Source: JACVRW01 sp963812915
Lineage (GTDB): Bacteria; Actinomycetota; Thermoleophilia; Solirubrobacterales; Thermoleophilaceae
Assembly (NCBI GenBank): GCA_963812915.1
Contig: CAWEXB010000003.1
Span: 372,001-436,000 of the forward strand
Direction of reading: 5' to 3'
DNA: 64,000 nucleotides
Numbering within the stretch: position 1 is the stretch's first letter; every line of letters starts with the position of its first letter. The position numbers were made by a program, and so were the translations under genes. Shown one piece after another: positions 44,321-53,416 of this stretch. Below the pieces are notes generated by a model that saw only the letters and a program-made list of their open reading frames with translations, made no database searches and was not told the origin of the DNA.

Positions 44321-44363
44321 GCGTTCGACCTTCTGCGGCATAAAGCCACGAAAGGTCGAACGC
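44321..44363. repeat. Hairpin repeat, tandem copy 2
   Basis: It is identical to copy 1 over 50 bp and lies 70 bp downstream in the same orientation. The pair sits between the phosphatidyltransferase stop and the convergent GntR gene, a 279-bp gap that contains no other feature I can support. Confidence 0.85.
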
Positions 44364-44452
44364 GTCGCGGAGGGCTCGGCAGGCCCGGCGTCGAGGCGCG
44401 GCGCCCAGGCGTCGGAGGCGCGCGGGCCGCGTCGGCGAGGCCCCGAGGCCGC

Positions 44453-45292
44453 TCAGCCGCTTCGCGGCGTCCGCGAGCGCTCCGCCACCGGCTGGAGGAA
44501 GTCCGGCAACGGTCGCACCAGTCCGCGACCCGTCTCGCGCTCCCAGATCTGCTCGAGCTCGGCGAGGTGCTCGTCCATGACCTCGTCGATCAGGGCGAAG
44601 TCGGCCGAGCGCACCGCCGCGAGCGTGCGCTCGTGGATCTGGATCGTCCAGTCCGGGACGAGGGGGGCGTGCATCGCCATGTCGCGGGCGATCTCGAGCT
44701 GGCGCAGCATCGAGCGCATCAGCGCGACGATCGTGGCGTTGCGGGTGGCGCGCGCCAGCGTCAGGTGGAACTTCAGGTCGAGCTGGAGGAAGAGATCCTC
44801 GTTGCGGAGGAAGTCGTCGCTCGCGGCCAGCTCGCGCTGGCGCTCGATCGTGCGAGCCATCGCGGCGAAGTCCTCCTCGCTCGCGTGGACCGCGGCCAGT
44901 TGGGCGACGCGCGGTTCGAGCAGCCTGCGCGCCTCGAGCACGCCGGCCACCTCGCTGAAGCGGATCTCTTGCCTGCTGTGCAGGAGCTCGCGCGGCACGA
45001 CCTCCGCGGCAACGAAGATGCCGCCGGACTGACCGCGGCGCACCTCGAGCACCCCGGCCTCGACGAGCACCTTGACCGCCTCTCGCAGGGTCGGGCGGCT
45101 GATCCGCATCTGCGCGGCGAGGTCCCGCTCGGACGGCAGGCGATCGCCAACGTGAAGATCGCCGGTCTTGACCTTCTCGGCGATCTGCTCGACCGCCTCC
45201 TCGAAGGTCCGCCGCGTCGCGACCGGCTCGAACGAACGCACCTGACCGGCGCGGCCAGGCGACCGGTCGTCGAGCAGCAACGCTCGGTTCAT
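44453..45292 (-). CDS. GntR/FadR-family transcriptional regulator (FCD domain)
   Basis: It has 279 residues. The GntR winged helix: FEEAVEQIAEKVKTGDLHVG, DRLPSERDLAAQMRISRPTL, REAVKVLVEAGVLEVRRGQS. The all-helical FCD effector domain follows, with LLEPRVAQLAAVHASEEDFA, LDLKFHLTLARATRNATIVA and VPDWTIQIHERTLAAVRSAD (metal/ligand His positions). FadR-type repressors answer to organic acids or acyl compounds. It overlaps the stop of the dehydrogenase gene upstream (ATGA at 45289-45292), so it probably controls this operon and the divergent oxidoreductase. A matching palindrome lies at 46465-46478. Confidence 0.9.
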   Translation of the reverse strand: MNRALLLDDRSPGRAGQVRSFEPVATRRTFEEAVEQIAEKVKTGDLHVGDRLPSERDLAAQMRISRPTLREAVKVLVEAGVLEVRRGQSGGIFVAAEVVPRELLHSRQEIRFSEVAGVLEARRLLEPRVAQLAAVHASEEDFAAMARTIERQRELAASDDFLRNEDLFLQLDLKFHLTLARATRNATIVALMRSMLRQLEIARDMAMHAPLVPDWTIQIHERTLAAVRSADFALIDEVMDEHLAELEQIWERETGRGLVRPLPDFLQPVAERSRTPRSG

Positions 45293-46359
45293 CGCCTCGC
45301 GGCCTCGACCCGCTCGAGGGCGTGTTGCTCGGCGACGTCGAGCGGCGTCGAGTCCTCGGCCTCGGCGGTGGCGAGCGCCAGGTCGAGCCGATCCATCGCG
45401 CGCGTGATCAGCTCAGCCTCTCCTCCCTGGCCGTACCACTCGAGCGAGACGTGGATCAGTCCGCCGCAGTTCGCGAGGAAGTCGGGCACGTAGAGGATCC
45501 CCCGCTCCGCCAGCACGCCCGCGACGGCGCGATCGGTGAGCGGGTTGTTCGCCGCGCCGGCGACGACCCGGCAGTCGATCGAGCGCGCCCAGGCCTCGTC
45601 GATCAGGCCGCCGCCCGCGCACGGGGCGAGCACGTCGAGCTCGCTCGCCATGACCGCCTCCGCAGACGGAGCGATCCGGCCGCCGTGCTCCGAGGCGAAC
45701 CGCTCGGTGCGCTCGGGGTCGAGATCGCACGCCACGATCCGCGCGCCGGCCTTAGTGAGCCTGGCCGCCAGCACGTAGCCGACCTTGCCGAGCCCCACCA
45801 GTCCAACCCGGCGCCCGTCCAGCTCGGCCGACCCGGTCGCCGCGTACAGCCCGCGCCGCAGCGCTTGGAAGACCGACTCCGCGGTGACCGGGGACGGATC
45901 GCCGCGCCCCCCACGTCCGACCGAGCGGCCGGTGACGAACCGGGTGAAGCGGGCGAGGTGATCCATGTCCGCCGTGGTGGTGCCGATGTCCTCGGCCGTG
46001 ATGTAGGCGCCGTCGAGGCCGTCGATGACCTCGGCGGCGACCTCGAGCCGCGCCTTACGCTCATCGGGTCGCCCGTCGTCGATCATCACCGATTTGCCGC
46101 CGCCTAGGTCGAGGCCGGCGGCCGACGCCTTCAGCGTCATCGTGCGCGCAAGTCCCATGACGTCCTCGAGCGCCTCCCGTAGCCCGCCCGGGTAGCCCTT
46201 GAGCCGCATGCCTCCGAGCGCGGGACCGAGAACGGTCGAGTGCACGGCGACGATGAATCGCAGTCCCGTCTCCGGGTCCTGGCGTATGACGATCTGCTCG
46301 TGGTCGTCGTCGGAGCGGGTCGCGGTTGAGAGGACGGCGGGTTGGGTAGCAATGGTCAC
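45289..46359 (-). CDS. Glu/Leu/Phe/Val-family dehydrogenase, leucine/valine dehydrogenase-like
   Basis: This 356-residue NAD+-dependent amino-acid dehydrogenase oxidatively deaminates branched-chain (or aromatic) amino acids to 2-oxo acids. It has IVIRQDPETGLRFIVAVHST, LGPALGGMRLKGYPGGLREA (substrate site), ARTMTLKASAAGLDLGGGKS (catalytic Lys), AEDIGTTTADMDHL and GLVGLGKVGYVLAARLTKAG (NAD site), with AGAANNPLTDRAVA. It is shorter than hexameric glutamate dehydrogenases and matches leucine dehydrogenases in length. Its 2-oxo-acid products could feed the divergent indolepyruvate-type oxidoreductase. GTG 46359 is 163 nt from the divergent start. Confidence 0.9.
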   Translation of the reverse strand: MTIATQPAVLSTATRSDDDHEQIVIRQDPETGLRFIVAVHSTVLGPALGGMRLKGYPGGLREALEDVMGLARTMTLKASAAGLDLGGGKSVMIDDGRPDERKARLEVAAEVIDGLDGAYITAEDIGTTTADMDHLARFTRFVTGRSVGRGGRGDPSPVTAESVFQALRRGLYAATGSAELDGRRVGLVGLGKVGYVLAARLTKAGARIVACDLDPERTERFASEHGGRIAPSAEAVMASELDVLAPCAGGGLIDEAWARSIDCRVVAGAANNPLTDRAVAGVLAERGILYVPDFLANCGGLIHVSLEWYGQGGEAELITRAMDRLDLALATAEAEDSTPLDVAEQHALERVEAARR

Positions 46360-46464
46360 GGTACCTGACCATATACCCCGTCCCAGCGGGATTCAAGCCG
46401 AGGATGCCCACGGGGAAGCGCTAACGGGCGAGCGAAAATGTCGACCCGGCGATTGCGTTTCGTG

Positions 46465-46478
46465 TACCACGATTGGTA
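46465..46478. promoter_or_regulatory. Palindrome TACCA-CGAT-TGGTA, candidate FadR/GntR operator
   Basis: A perfect 5-bp inverted repeat with a 4-nt centre lies between the divergent dehydrogenase and oxidoreductase genes. GntR/FadR-family sites commonly contain TGGT/ACCA half-sites. The GntR regulator is encoded in the adjacent operon. Confidence 0.5.
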
Positions 46479-46521
46479 AAGTGCGTTGCCCATAGCCGAG
46501 CCTGCCGGGAGGAAAAGCCGC

Positions 46522-49500
46522 ATGACGTCTGCAGCCGTACGCCATCGCGCCGTCCCCCGTCGCCCCGCGGGCGGACGTCCGCGCGGCGAGGGGCAGGGCG
46601 GGCCCTCCATGCGCGAGCGGCGGGAGGTCAGCCTTCAGGACAAGTATCTCCTCGAGGAGGGTCGCATCCTCCTCACCGGCGTGCAGGGTCTCGTGCGGCT
46701 CCCACTCGACCAGCACAGAGCCGACCGGCGCCGCGGTCTCCACACCGGCACGATGATCTCTGGCTATCAGGGCTCGCCGCTCGGTGGACTGGACCTGGAG
46801 ATCCAGCGCAACCGAAAGCTCATCGACGAGCATCACGTCCACCACGTGCCCGGGCTGAACGAGGAGCTCGGCGCGACCTCCGCCTGGGGCAGCCAGCTCG
46901 CGGCCAACCTGCCGGGCGCCAGCTACGACGGCGTGCTGGCGATGTGGTACGGAAAGGCGCCGGGGCTCGACCGCGCGGCCGACTCGCTCCGCCACGGCAA
47001 CTTCGTCGGCGTATCGCGTACGGGCGGCGCCCTTGCCGTGGTCGGTGACGATCCGAGCTGCAAGTCCTCGACGATCCCGAGCGCCTCCGAGTCGCTGCTG
47101 GCGAGCTTCCACATGCCGGTCTTCTTCCCCGGCAACGTTCAGGAGGTGCTCGATCTCGGCCTGCACGCGTTCGCCTGCTCGCGGGCGTCCGGGCTCTGGG
47201 CGGGGGTCAAGATCGTGACCAACGTCGCCGACGCCGTCGGCACGGCGGAGGTGGCGCCCGGTCGCGTCACGCCGGTGCTGCCGGATCTCGGCTATGAACA
47301 CCAGCCGCACGGGAACCTGCTCGCCCCCGCCTCGCTCGAGATGGAGCGCACGTTGCTCGGCGTCCGCACCGACCTCGCGCTGGCCTACGCGCGCGAGAAC
47401 GGCGTCAACCGCATAGAGGGCGCCAGCGACGCGTGGCTCGGCATCGTCGCGCCCGGCAAGGCGTACTTCGACCTGCGACACGCCCTGCGCAGCCTCGGCC
47501 TCGACGACCGCGCCCTCGACCGAGCGGGGGTGCGGATCCTCAAGCTCGGCATGATCTGGCCGCTCGAGCCGGCGATCGCGCGCGAGTTCGCCCGCGGCCT
47601 CGACGAGATCCTGGTGGCGGAGGAGAAGGGCCCGTTCGTCGAGACGCAGCTCAAGGAGGCGCTCTACGGCACCGAGGGCGCCCCGCGCATCGTCGGCAAG
47701 CGGGACGAGCGCGGCGAGCGACTGCTGCCGGCGGAGCTCGATCTCGACGCCGACGTCATCGCCCGGGCCGTGGCCGCCCGCCTGCGGGGCCGCGTACGGC
47801 TCGACTCGGTGGACGCACGGCTGCGCAAGCTGGACGAGATCGAGGGCCGGCCCGCCGCACTGCCGATGGCGCAGCGCACCCCGTTCTTCTGCTCCGGCTG
47901 CCCGCACAACAGCTCGATCAAGGCCCCCGACGGCACGCTCGTGGGCGGCGGCATCGGCTGCCACACGATGGTGCTGTTGAACCCGGAGGGGAAGGGCGAG
48001 ATCACCGGCATCACGCAGATGGGCGGCGAGGGCGCGCAGTGGATCGGAATGGCGCCCTTCACCCAGGACAGCCACCTGGTCCAGAACCTCGGCGACGGCA
48101 CCTTCCACCACTCGGGCTCGCTAGCCATTCGCGCCGCGATCGCCGCCGGCGTGAACATCACCTACAAGCTTCTCTACAACGAGCACGTCGCCATGACCGG
48201 CGGCCAGGCCATCGAGGGCCAGCTGAGCGTTCCCGACCTGACACGCTGGCTCGAGCTCGAGGGCGTGCGACGGGTCATCGTCACCGCGGAGGACACGAGC
48301 CGCTACAGGGGCGTGAAGCTCGCGGACATCGCCGAGCTGCGCGACCGGAAGGAACTTCTCGCCTCCCAGCAGGAGCTTGCCGAGGTGGAGGGCGTGACCG
48401 TCCTCATCCACGATCAGGAGTGCGCCGCCGAGCTGCGCCGCAAGCGAAAGCGCGGAAAGGCGCCGGAGCCGAGCGAGCGGATCTGGATCAACGAGCGCGT
48501 ATGCGAGGGCTGCGGGGACTGCGGCCAGAAGTCGAGCTGCCTGTCGGTGATCCCGGTGGAGACCGAGTTCGGGCGCAAGACGCAGATCCACCAGGCCTCC
48601 TGCAACAAGGACTACTCCTGCCTCGAGGGCGACTGCCCGTCCTTCCTCACCGTGGTGCCGGGCGAGCGGGCCAAGCGGGGAACGCCCGCGCTCGACGTCG
48701 AGCTGCCCGAGCCCGAGCGGCTCGTGACGGACGAGGACTTCGCGGTGCGGATGATGGGCATCGGCGGGACCGGCGTCGTGACCGTGAACCAGGTGCTGGG
48801 CATGGCGGCGCTGATGGACGGCCTGCAGGTCTCCGGGCTCGACCAGACGGGGCTCTCGCAGAAGGGCGGCCCCGTCGTCTCCGACCTGCGCATCTCGCGC
48901 GAGCCGCTGGCCGCGGCGAGCAAGACGCCGGCGGGGAGCATCGACCTCTACCTCGGCTTTGACCTGCTTGGCGCCGCCACCGACAAGAACCTCGTGACCA
49001 CCGACAGCGAGCGCACGGTGGCCGTCGTGTCGACCCATGCGATCCCGACCGGGCGCATGGTGGTCGACGTGAGCGAGCGCTTCCCGGAGCTCGCCGCCCA
49101 GCTCGACCGCATCGACGCGACCACGCGTCGCGAGCACAACCTCTACCTCGACGCTCAGATGCTGTCCGAGCGCCTATTCGGCGACCACATGATGTCCAAC
49201 ACGTTGGCGCTTGGCGCCGCGTACCAGCGCGGGATGCTGCCGGTGTCGGCCGAGGCGCTCGAGCGGGCGATCCGGCTCAACGGCGCCGCGGTCGACAAGA
49301 ACCTCGCGGCCTTCGCCTGGGGCCGGGCGGTGGTGGCCGCGCCGGACGCCGTCGAGCGGGCCACGCGCGCGCCCGAGGAGGTCGTGCCCGTGCGCGAGCT
49401 GAGCCCGGCCGAGCGGGAGCTGGTGGACCTGGCCGTGGACGGGGATCAAGGTGAGTTGCGCCGCCTCGCGGAGGTGCGCGTGCCCGAGCTGGTCGCCTAC

Positions 49501-50103
49501 CAGGACGAGGCCTACGCCCGCCGCTGGGCCGAGCTCGTGCGGCGGGCGCACGTCGCCGAGCAGGAGCGCACCCCGGGCCACAGCGAGCTGGCGGAGGCCG
49601 TGGCGCGCCAGTTCTTCAAGCTGATGGCGTACAAGGACGAGTACGAGGTGGCGCGCCTGCACCTCGACGCGGTCGAGCAGGCCAAGCTGCGCGCCGAGTT
49701 CGGCGAGGACGTGAAGGTGGCCTTCAACCTCCACCCGCCGCTGCTGCGCGCGATGGGTCTGGAGCGCAAGCTGAAGCTGGGCGCTTGGTTTTTCCCCGCG
49801 TTCCGTTCGCTCCGCCGGATGCGTCGAGTACGCGGCACGCGGTTCGATCCCTTCGGACGTGCCGAGGTCCGCCGGGTGGAGCGCGAGCTGATCGGCGACT
49901 ACGAGGAGCTTGTGGGCGAGGCGCTGACGCCGCTCACGCCGGAGACGCACGACACCGCCGTCGAGCTCCTCGAGCTCCCGGACCTGATCCGCGGCTACGA
50001 GGACATCAAGCTCCGCAACGTCGCTCTCTACCGCAAACGTGCCGAGGCGATGCGCAAGCGGCTACGAGCTAGCTATTTCGCCTCTGCCGCCAGGGCCACC
50101 TGA
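46522..50103 (+). CDS. Indolepyruvate:ferredoxin oxidoreductase, fused alpha/beta chains
   Basis: It is a large TPP enzyme that oxidatively decarboxylates aromatic or branched 2-oxo acids to acyl-CoA with ferredoxin. The 1193-residue protein has an N-terminal pyrimidine-binding domain (GTMISGYQGSPLGGLDLEIQ, LNEELGATSAWGSQLA, GVSRTGGALAVVGDDPSCKS), a PP domain (FFCSGCPHNSSIKAPDGTLV, GGGIGCHTMVLLNPEGKGEI, QMGGEGAQWIGMAPFTQDSH) and a Cys cluster (CEGCGDCGQKSSCLSVIPVE, then CNKDYSCLEGDCPSF). The gamma-type domain follows (MMGIGGTGVVTVNQVLGMAA, QTGLSQKGGPVVSDLRIS). ATG 46522 has GGGAGGA upstream; ATG 46609 is possible. Its last 31 nt overlap the convergent permease gene. Confidence 0.93.
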   Translation: MTSAAVRHRAVPRRPAGGRPRGEGQGGPSMRERREVSLQDKYLLEEGRILLTGVQGLVRLPLDQHRADRRRGLHTGTMISGYQGSPLGGLDLEIQRNRKLIDEHHVHHVPGLNEELGATSAWGSQLAANLPGASYDGVLAMWYGKAPGLDRAADSLRHGNFVGVSRTGGALAVVGDDPSCKSSTIPSASESLLASFHMPVFFPGNVQEVLDLGLHAFACSRASGLWAGVKIVTNVADAVGTAEVAPGRVTPVLPDLGYEHQPHGNLLAPASLEMERTLLGVRTDLALAYARENGVNRIEGASDAWLGIVAPGKAYFDLRHALRSLGLDDRALDRAGVRILKLGMIWPLEPAIAREFARGLDEILVAEEKGPFVETQLKEALYGTEGAPRIVGKRDERGERLLPAELDLDADVIARAVAARLRGRVRLDSVDARLRKLDEIEGRPAALPMAQRTPFFCSGCPHNSSIKAPDGTLVGGGIGCHTMVLLNPEGKGEITGITQMGGEGAQWIGMAPFTQDSHLVQNLGDGTFHHSGSLAIRAAIAAGVNITYKLLYNEHVAMTGGQAIEGQLSVPDLTRWLELEGVRRVIVTAEDTSRYRGVKLADIAELRDRKELLASQQELAEVEGVTVLIHDQECAAELRRKRKRGKAPEPSERIWINERVCEGCGDCGQKSSCLSVIPVETEFGRKTQIHQASCNKDYSCLEGDCPSFLTVVPGERAKRGTPALDVELPEPERLVTDEDFAVRMMGIGGTGVVTVNQVLGMAALMDGLQVSGLDQTGLSQKGGPVVSDLRISREPLAAASKTPAGSIDLYLGFDLLGAATDKNLVTTDSERTVAVVSTHAIPTGRMVVDVSERFPELAAQLDRIDATTRREHNLYLDAQMLSERLFGDHMMSNTLALGAAYQRGMLPVSAEALERAIRLNGAAVDKNLAAFAWGRAVVAAPDAVERATRAPEEVVPVRELSPAERELVDLAVDGDQGELRRLAEVRVPELVAYQDEAYARRWAELVRRAHVAEQERTPGHSELAEAVARQFFKLMAYKDEYEVARLHLDAVEQAKLRAEFGEDVKVAFNLHPPLLRAMGLERKLKLGAWFFPAFRSLRRMRRVRGTRFDPFGRAEVRRVERELIGDYEELVGEALTPLTPETHDTAVELLELPDLIRGYEDIKLRNVALYRKRAEAMRKRLRASYFASAARAT

Positions 50104-50882
50104 TCCTCCAGGCCGGCGACGGGGCCCGCCGTGCCGCCCGTGCGCTTCCGCTCTCGAATCTCGAGCCGGCGGGACAGCCTCGACAGCGCCAGGTTCGTAA
50201 TCACGAACAGCAGGCCGATGAAGATGAAGACCTGGAGGAGCGGCGCGGGCACGCCGCCGACAAAGGCGGTGAAGCCGCTGGAAAGGGTGCGGCCGTGGCG
50301 CATCACCTCCTCGATCGCGACGATGCTCACCAGCGTCGTGTCCTTGTTCAGGGTGATGAGCTGGGACACCGTGGCCGGCACCATCCGTCGGAGCCCCTGC
50401 GGCAGGATCACGTAACGCAGCTGCTGAGGGTAGGTGAGGCCCACGGATGCCGCCGCCTCGCCCTGGCCCCTGTCCAGCGAAAGGATCCCCGCGCGCATGA
50501 TCTCGGCGATCACCGCCGAGTTGTAGAGCACGAGGCCGAGGATCGCGGCGAACACCCGCCCGGACTGAAGCGCCTCGGGGAAGAAGCCCGGCACGACGCT
50601 CTCGTAGGCGTCCTTCCACGGCTCCGGCAGGGCCAGCGCCAGGTAGAGGATGATGAAAATGAGCGGCAGGTTGCGCCACACGTCGACCCAGACTCCGGCC
50701 GCGATGCTGAGCGGCTTCAGTCGCGCCAGTCGGGCGAGCGCCAAGAGCAGCCCAAAGGCAAGCGAGAAGACGATCGCGATCGCCGCAATCTCGAGGTTGA
50801 CGAGGAAGCCCTCCAGGAGGAAGCGCAGGTTGTTGCCGCTCGTCAGCCACTCCCAGTTGCTCGGATCGAAGAGGTAGCCCAT
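50073..50882 (-). CDS. Polar amino-acid ABC transporter permease (GltK/GluD-like)
   Basis: This 269-residue permease has five or more membrane helices and the His/Glu/Gln/Arg/opine permease motifs: LLEGFLVNLEIAAIAIVFSL, GVWVDVWRNLPLIFIILYLA, LYNSAVIAEIMRAGILSLDR and the EAA-type loop GQGEAAASVGLTYPQQLRYV with ILPQGLRRMVPATVSQLITL. It is the last of four genes (ATPase, binding protein, two permeases) on the minus strand and overlaps the 3' end of the oxidoreductase gene by 31 nt. Confidence 0.93.
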   Translation of the reverse strand: MGYLFDPSNWEWLTSGNNLRFLLEGFLVNLEIAAIAIVFSLAFGLLLALARLARLKPLSIAAGVWVDVWRNLPLIFIILYLALALPEPWKDAYESVVPGFFPEALQSGRVFAAILGLVLYNSAVIAEIMRAGILSLDRGQGEAAASVGLTYPQQLRYVILPQGLRRMVPATVSQLITLNKDTTLVSIVAIEEVMRHGRTLSSGFTAFVGGVPAPLLQVFIFIGLLFVITNLALSRLSRRLEIRERKRTGGTAGPVAGLEDQVALAAEAK

Positions 50883-50888
50883 CGTGCC

Positions 50889-51551
50889 CTACCTGCGAAT
50901 CGCGTAGCGGACCTCGAGCCGGCGTACCGCGAGGGTCGTAAGCCCGGTGAGGATCAGGTAACCGACCGCCGCCCAGAAGAAGACCTCGTCGGTCGCGAAC
51001 GTGCGCGAGTTGACGAGCCTGGCCTGGTGGAGCAGGTCGCCGAGAGCCAGCAGGGAGACTCCGATGATCGCGGAGTTCTTGATCATCGCGATAATGAGGC
51101 TGCCGAGGTGCGGGATGACCGTCCGGAAGGCCTGGGGGAGAACCACGTAGCGCAGGGTGCGTGGGTAGTCGAGTCCCAGCGAGAGCGAGGCCTCGATCTG
51201 GCCCTTGCCGACCGCAAAGACCCCCGAGCGCAGTGCCTCCGCGACGTAGGCCGCGGTGTAGAGCCCGAGGCTTGCCGTCCCTGCCGTCCAGGCGTCGATG
51301 GGGACCCCCGCTCGCCGCAGCCCGGCGAACGAGATGAACAGGAGTACGAGCAGGGGTGTGTTGCGGAACGTCTCCACGAACACACCGCCGATCCAGTTGA
51401 GCGGCTTCAGCGGAGCGACCCTGAGGGCGGCGACAAGGGTGCCCACGACCATCGCGATCACGAAGGAGATCGCGACCAGCCGGACGGTCACCCAGAAGCC
51501 GGAGCTGAACTCCGAGAAGTGCTCGCTGAGAACGTCCCAGAGCTCAGCCAC
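50889..51551 (-). CDS. Polar amino-acid ABC transporter permease (GltJ/GluC-like)
   Basis: This 220-residue permease is the partner of the next one: GFWVTVRLVAISFVIAMVVG, GGVFVETFRNTPLLVLLFIS, LYTAAYVAEALRSGVFAVGK and the coupling loop GQIEASLSLGLDYPRTLRYV with VLPQAFRTVIPHLGSLIIAM. The start at 51551 lies 20 nt after the binding-protein stop, and the next permease begins 6 nt after its own stop. Confidence 0.93.
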   Translation of the reverse strand: MAELWDVLSEHFSEFSSGFWVTVRLVAISFVIAMVVGTLVAALRVAPLKPLNWIGGVFVETFRNTPLLVLLFISFAGLRRAGVPIDAWTAGTASLGLYTAAYVAEALRSGVFAVGKGQIEASLSLGLDYPRTLRYVVLPQAFRTVIPHLGSLIIAMIKNSAIIGVSLLALGDLLHQARLVNSRTFATDEVFFWAAVGYLILTGLTTLAVRRLEVRYAIRR

Positions 51552-51571
51552 CGGTCAGCCTCCCAGTCTGT

Positions 51572-52471
51572 CTACGTGCCGAGCTGAAGCGCCTCCTGAA
51601 GCGTCATCGCCGGAGGCTGCGCTTGCCTGTCGAGGTGTCGGCCGACCCACTTCTGGTAGGTCTCCTCCCAGCGTCCGTCCTCCTCGATCTTCCTCAACAC
51701 GCTGTCGACGAAGCGCTGCATGCCCTTGTCGCCTTCCTTGATGCCCACGCCATACGGCTCGATCGTGAGCCGGTTGCCGACCATCTGGAGGCTGTCGTCC
51801 TGGATGATCATGCCGGTCAGGATCACGTCATCGGTTGAAATGGCGTCGATGGCGTCGGTCTGAAGCAGCTCGAGACACTCGGAGTAGAGGTCCACCAGCT
51901 GCAGGTCGGCGTCGGGGGCGCGCTCGCGGATCGTCTCCTCGTAGGTCGATCCGAGCGCCGTGCAGACCTTATTGCCGCCGAGGTCCTCCAGCCCCTTGAT
52001 GTCGGAGCCCTTTGGCACCAGGATTCGGCCCTGGGCGATGTAGTAGGGCTGCGAGAAGTCGATCTCCGTATCGCGCTCGGCGTTGATGGTCATCGTCGAG
52101 AGGATCAGATCGACCGTGCCCTTCTCCAGGAACGGGATGCGGTTGTCGGAGATGGCCTCGATGAACTTGGGCTCCACGCCCAGCTCCTCCGCGATGAACC
52201 TGCCGATGTCGACGTCGAAGCCCTCGACCTCATTCGTTTGGGGGTTCTTGAAGCCGAACGGCGGAACGTCGAACTTCACGCCGATCGTGATCTCCCCGCG
52301 CTCCTGGATCTTGCCCATCGTGGTGTTCGCGGGGTACTGCCTCGCCTCGCCGGCGGGTTCACCACCACCGCCGCCGTCGTCATCGTCGTCGTCGCCGCAT
52401 CCCGCGGCGACCAGCGTGCCGAGCACCAGGGCCAGCGCGGCCAGCAGCGTCAACAGCCGTGTCCATTTCAT
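51572..52471 (-). CDS. Glutamate/glutamine-type solute-binding lipoprotein
   Basis: It captures a polar amino acid outside the cell for the adjacent permeases. It has 299 residues from ATG 52471 (GAGGAGGGG upstream). The lipoprotein signal LLAALALVLGTLVAAGC ends at a lipobox Cys, followed by Asp6 and Gly5 runs acting as a tether. The family 3 binding fold has ITIGVKFDVPPFGFKNPQTN, VEGFDVDIGRFIAEELGVEP, VDLILSTMTINAERDTEIDF, SQPYYIAQGRILVPKGSDIK and YGVGIKEGDKGMQRFVD. The Arg in the expected ligand site (TINAERDTEI) suits a carboxylated amino acid such as glutamate. Confidence 0.93.
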   Translation of the reverse strand: MKWTRLLTLLAALALVLGTLVAAGCGDDDDDDGGGGGEPAGEARQYPANTTMGKIQERGEITIGVKFDVPPFGFKNPQTNEVEGFDVDIGRFIAEELGVEPKFIEAISDNRIPFLEKGTVDLILSTMTINAERDTEIDFSQPYYIAQGRILVPKGSDIKGLEDLGGNKVCTALGSTYEETIRERAPDADLQLVDLYSECLELLQTDAIDAISTDDVILTGMIIQDDSLQMVGNRLTIEPYGVGIKEGDKGMQRFVDSVLRKIEEDGRWEETYQKWVGRHLDRQAQPPAMTLQEALQLGT

Positions 52472-52489
52472 GTAACCCCTCCTCAACTC

Positions 52490-53338
52490 TCAGTGACGGA
52501 TGATCTTGTCCACGAACTCCCTCGCGCGGGGACTCTTCGCGGCGCGGAAGAACTCGTCCGGCGGGCCCTGCTCGACGATCTCCCCGGCGTCGATGAAGAC
52601 GATGCGGTCGCAGACCTCGTTCGCGAATCCCATCTCGTGCGTGACGACCACCATGGTCATGCCGCCGCGCGCGAGATCGCGCATGACGTCAAGCACCTCG
52701 CGGATCATCTCGGGGTCGAGCGCCGAGGTCGGCTCGTCGAACAGCATGAGCTTCGGGTCCATCGCAAGCGCTCGGGCGATCGCCACACGCTGTTGCTGTC
52801 CGCCGGAGAGGTCGGCCGGGAACTCGTTCTCCTTCTCGGGGATCCCGACGAGCTCGAGCAGGTCGCGCGCGCGGTTGTCGGCATCCCCGCGACGCATTCC
52901 CTTGCCCTTCACCGGACCGAGCACGATGTTCTGGCGTGCGGTCATGTGCGGGAACAGGTTGAACTGCTGGAAGACCATTCCGATCTCTGCACGTAGCCGG
53001 GTGACCGCCTTACCCGAGTAGTCGATTGGCTGCCCCTCGAACCGGACCTCTCCGGAGTCGATCGGCTCGAGCCCGTTGATGCACCGCAGGAGCGTGGACT
53101 TCCCGGAGCCGGACGGCCCCGCGATCACTATCGCCGCGCCCCGTTCGATCTCCAGGTCGATACCGGCGAGCACCAGGTTGTCCCCGAAGCTCTTGCGAAC
53201 CTGCCGCAGCTCCACGAGCGGAGCGGCGAGGGTGGCCACCTCGCCCTCCCCCCGAGCGGCTTCTATTTCGCCCCCTGGGCCCCTGGGACCGCTCATTCCC
53301 CCTGTTTCTGCCCCGTTGTCGGCCAACGGAAACGACAT
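52490..53338 (-). CDS. Amino-acid ABC transporter ATP-binding protein (GltL/GlnQ-like)
   Basis: This 282-residue ATPase has an unusual Gly/Glu-rich N-terminal extension of about 38 residues before the ABC domain: VELRQVRKSFGDNLVLAGID, Walker A AGPSGSGKSTLLRCINGLEP, Q-loop MVFQQFNLFPHMTARQNIVL, signature DLSGGQQQRVAIARALAMDP, Walker B LMLFDEPTSALDPE and VVVTHEMGFANEVCDRIVFI. The sequence QQFNLFPHMT is typical of the glutamine/glutamate group. It leads the transporter operon (18 nt to the binding-protein start). A shorter start (ATG, MSGPRGPG) at residue 15 is possible. Confidence 0.93.
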   Translation of the reverse strand: MSFPLADNGAETGGMSGPRGPGGEIEAARGEGEVATLAAPLVELRQVRKSFGDNLVLAGIDLEIERGAAIVIAGPSGSGKSTLLRCINGLEPIDSGEVRFEGQPIDYSGKAVTRLRAEIGMVFQQFNLFPHMTARQNIVLGPVKGKGMRRGDADNRARDLLELVGIPEKENEFPADLSGGQQQRVAIARALAMDPKLMLFDEPTSALDPEMIREVLDVMRDLARGGMTMVVVTHEMGFANEVCDRIVFIDAGEIVEQGPPDEFFRAAKSPRAREFVDKIIRH

Positions 53339-53416
53339 CCGCCCCCGGGAGAAAGCCCACCGTTAAGCACAAATCCGACCCCGCTACTCGGATATCCCAT
53401 GCGTAGCCTGGGTGCA

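Noticed and set aside
44250..44370. Tandem 50-bp repeats as a minimal CRISPR array
   Set aside because: There are only two copies, the spacing sequence is short (20 bp), the repeat is a long palindrome and no cas gene is present.
46393..48111. Long minus-strand open frame opposite the oxidoreductase gene
   Set aside because: It is antisense to conserved TPP-enzyme domains and has no recognisable motif.
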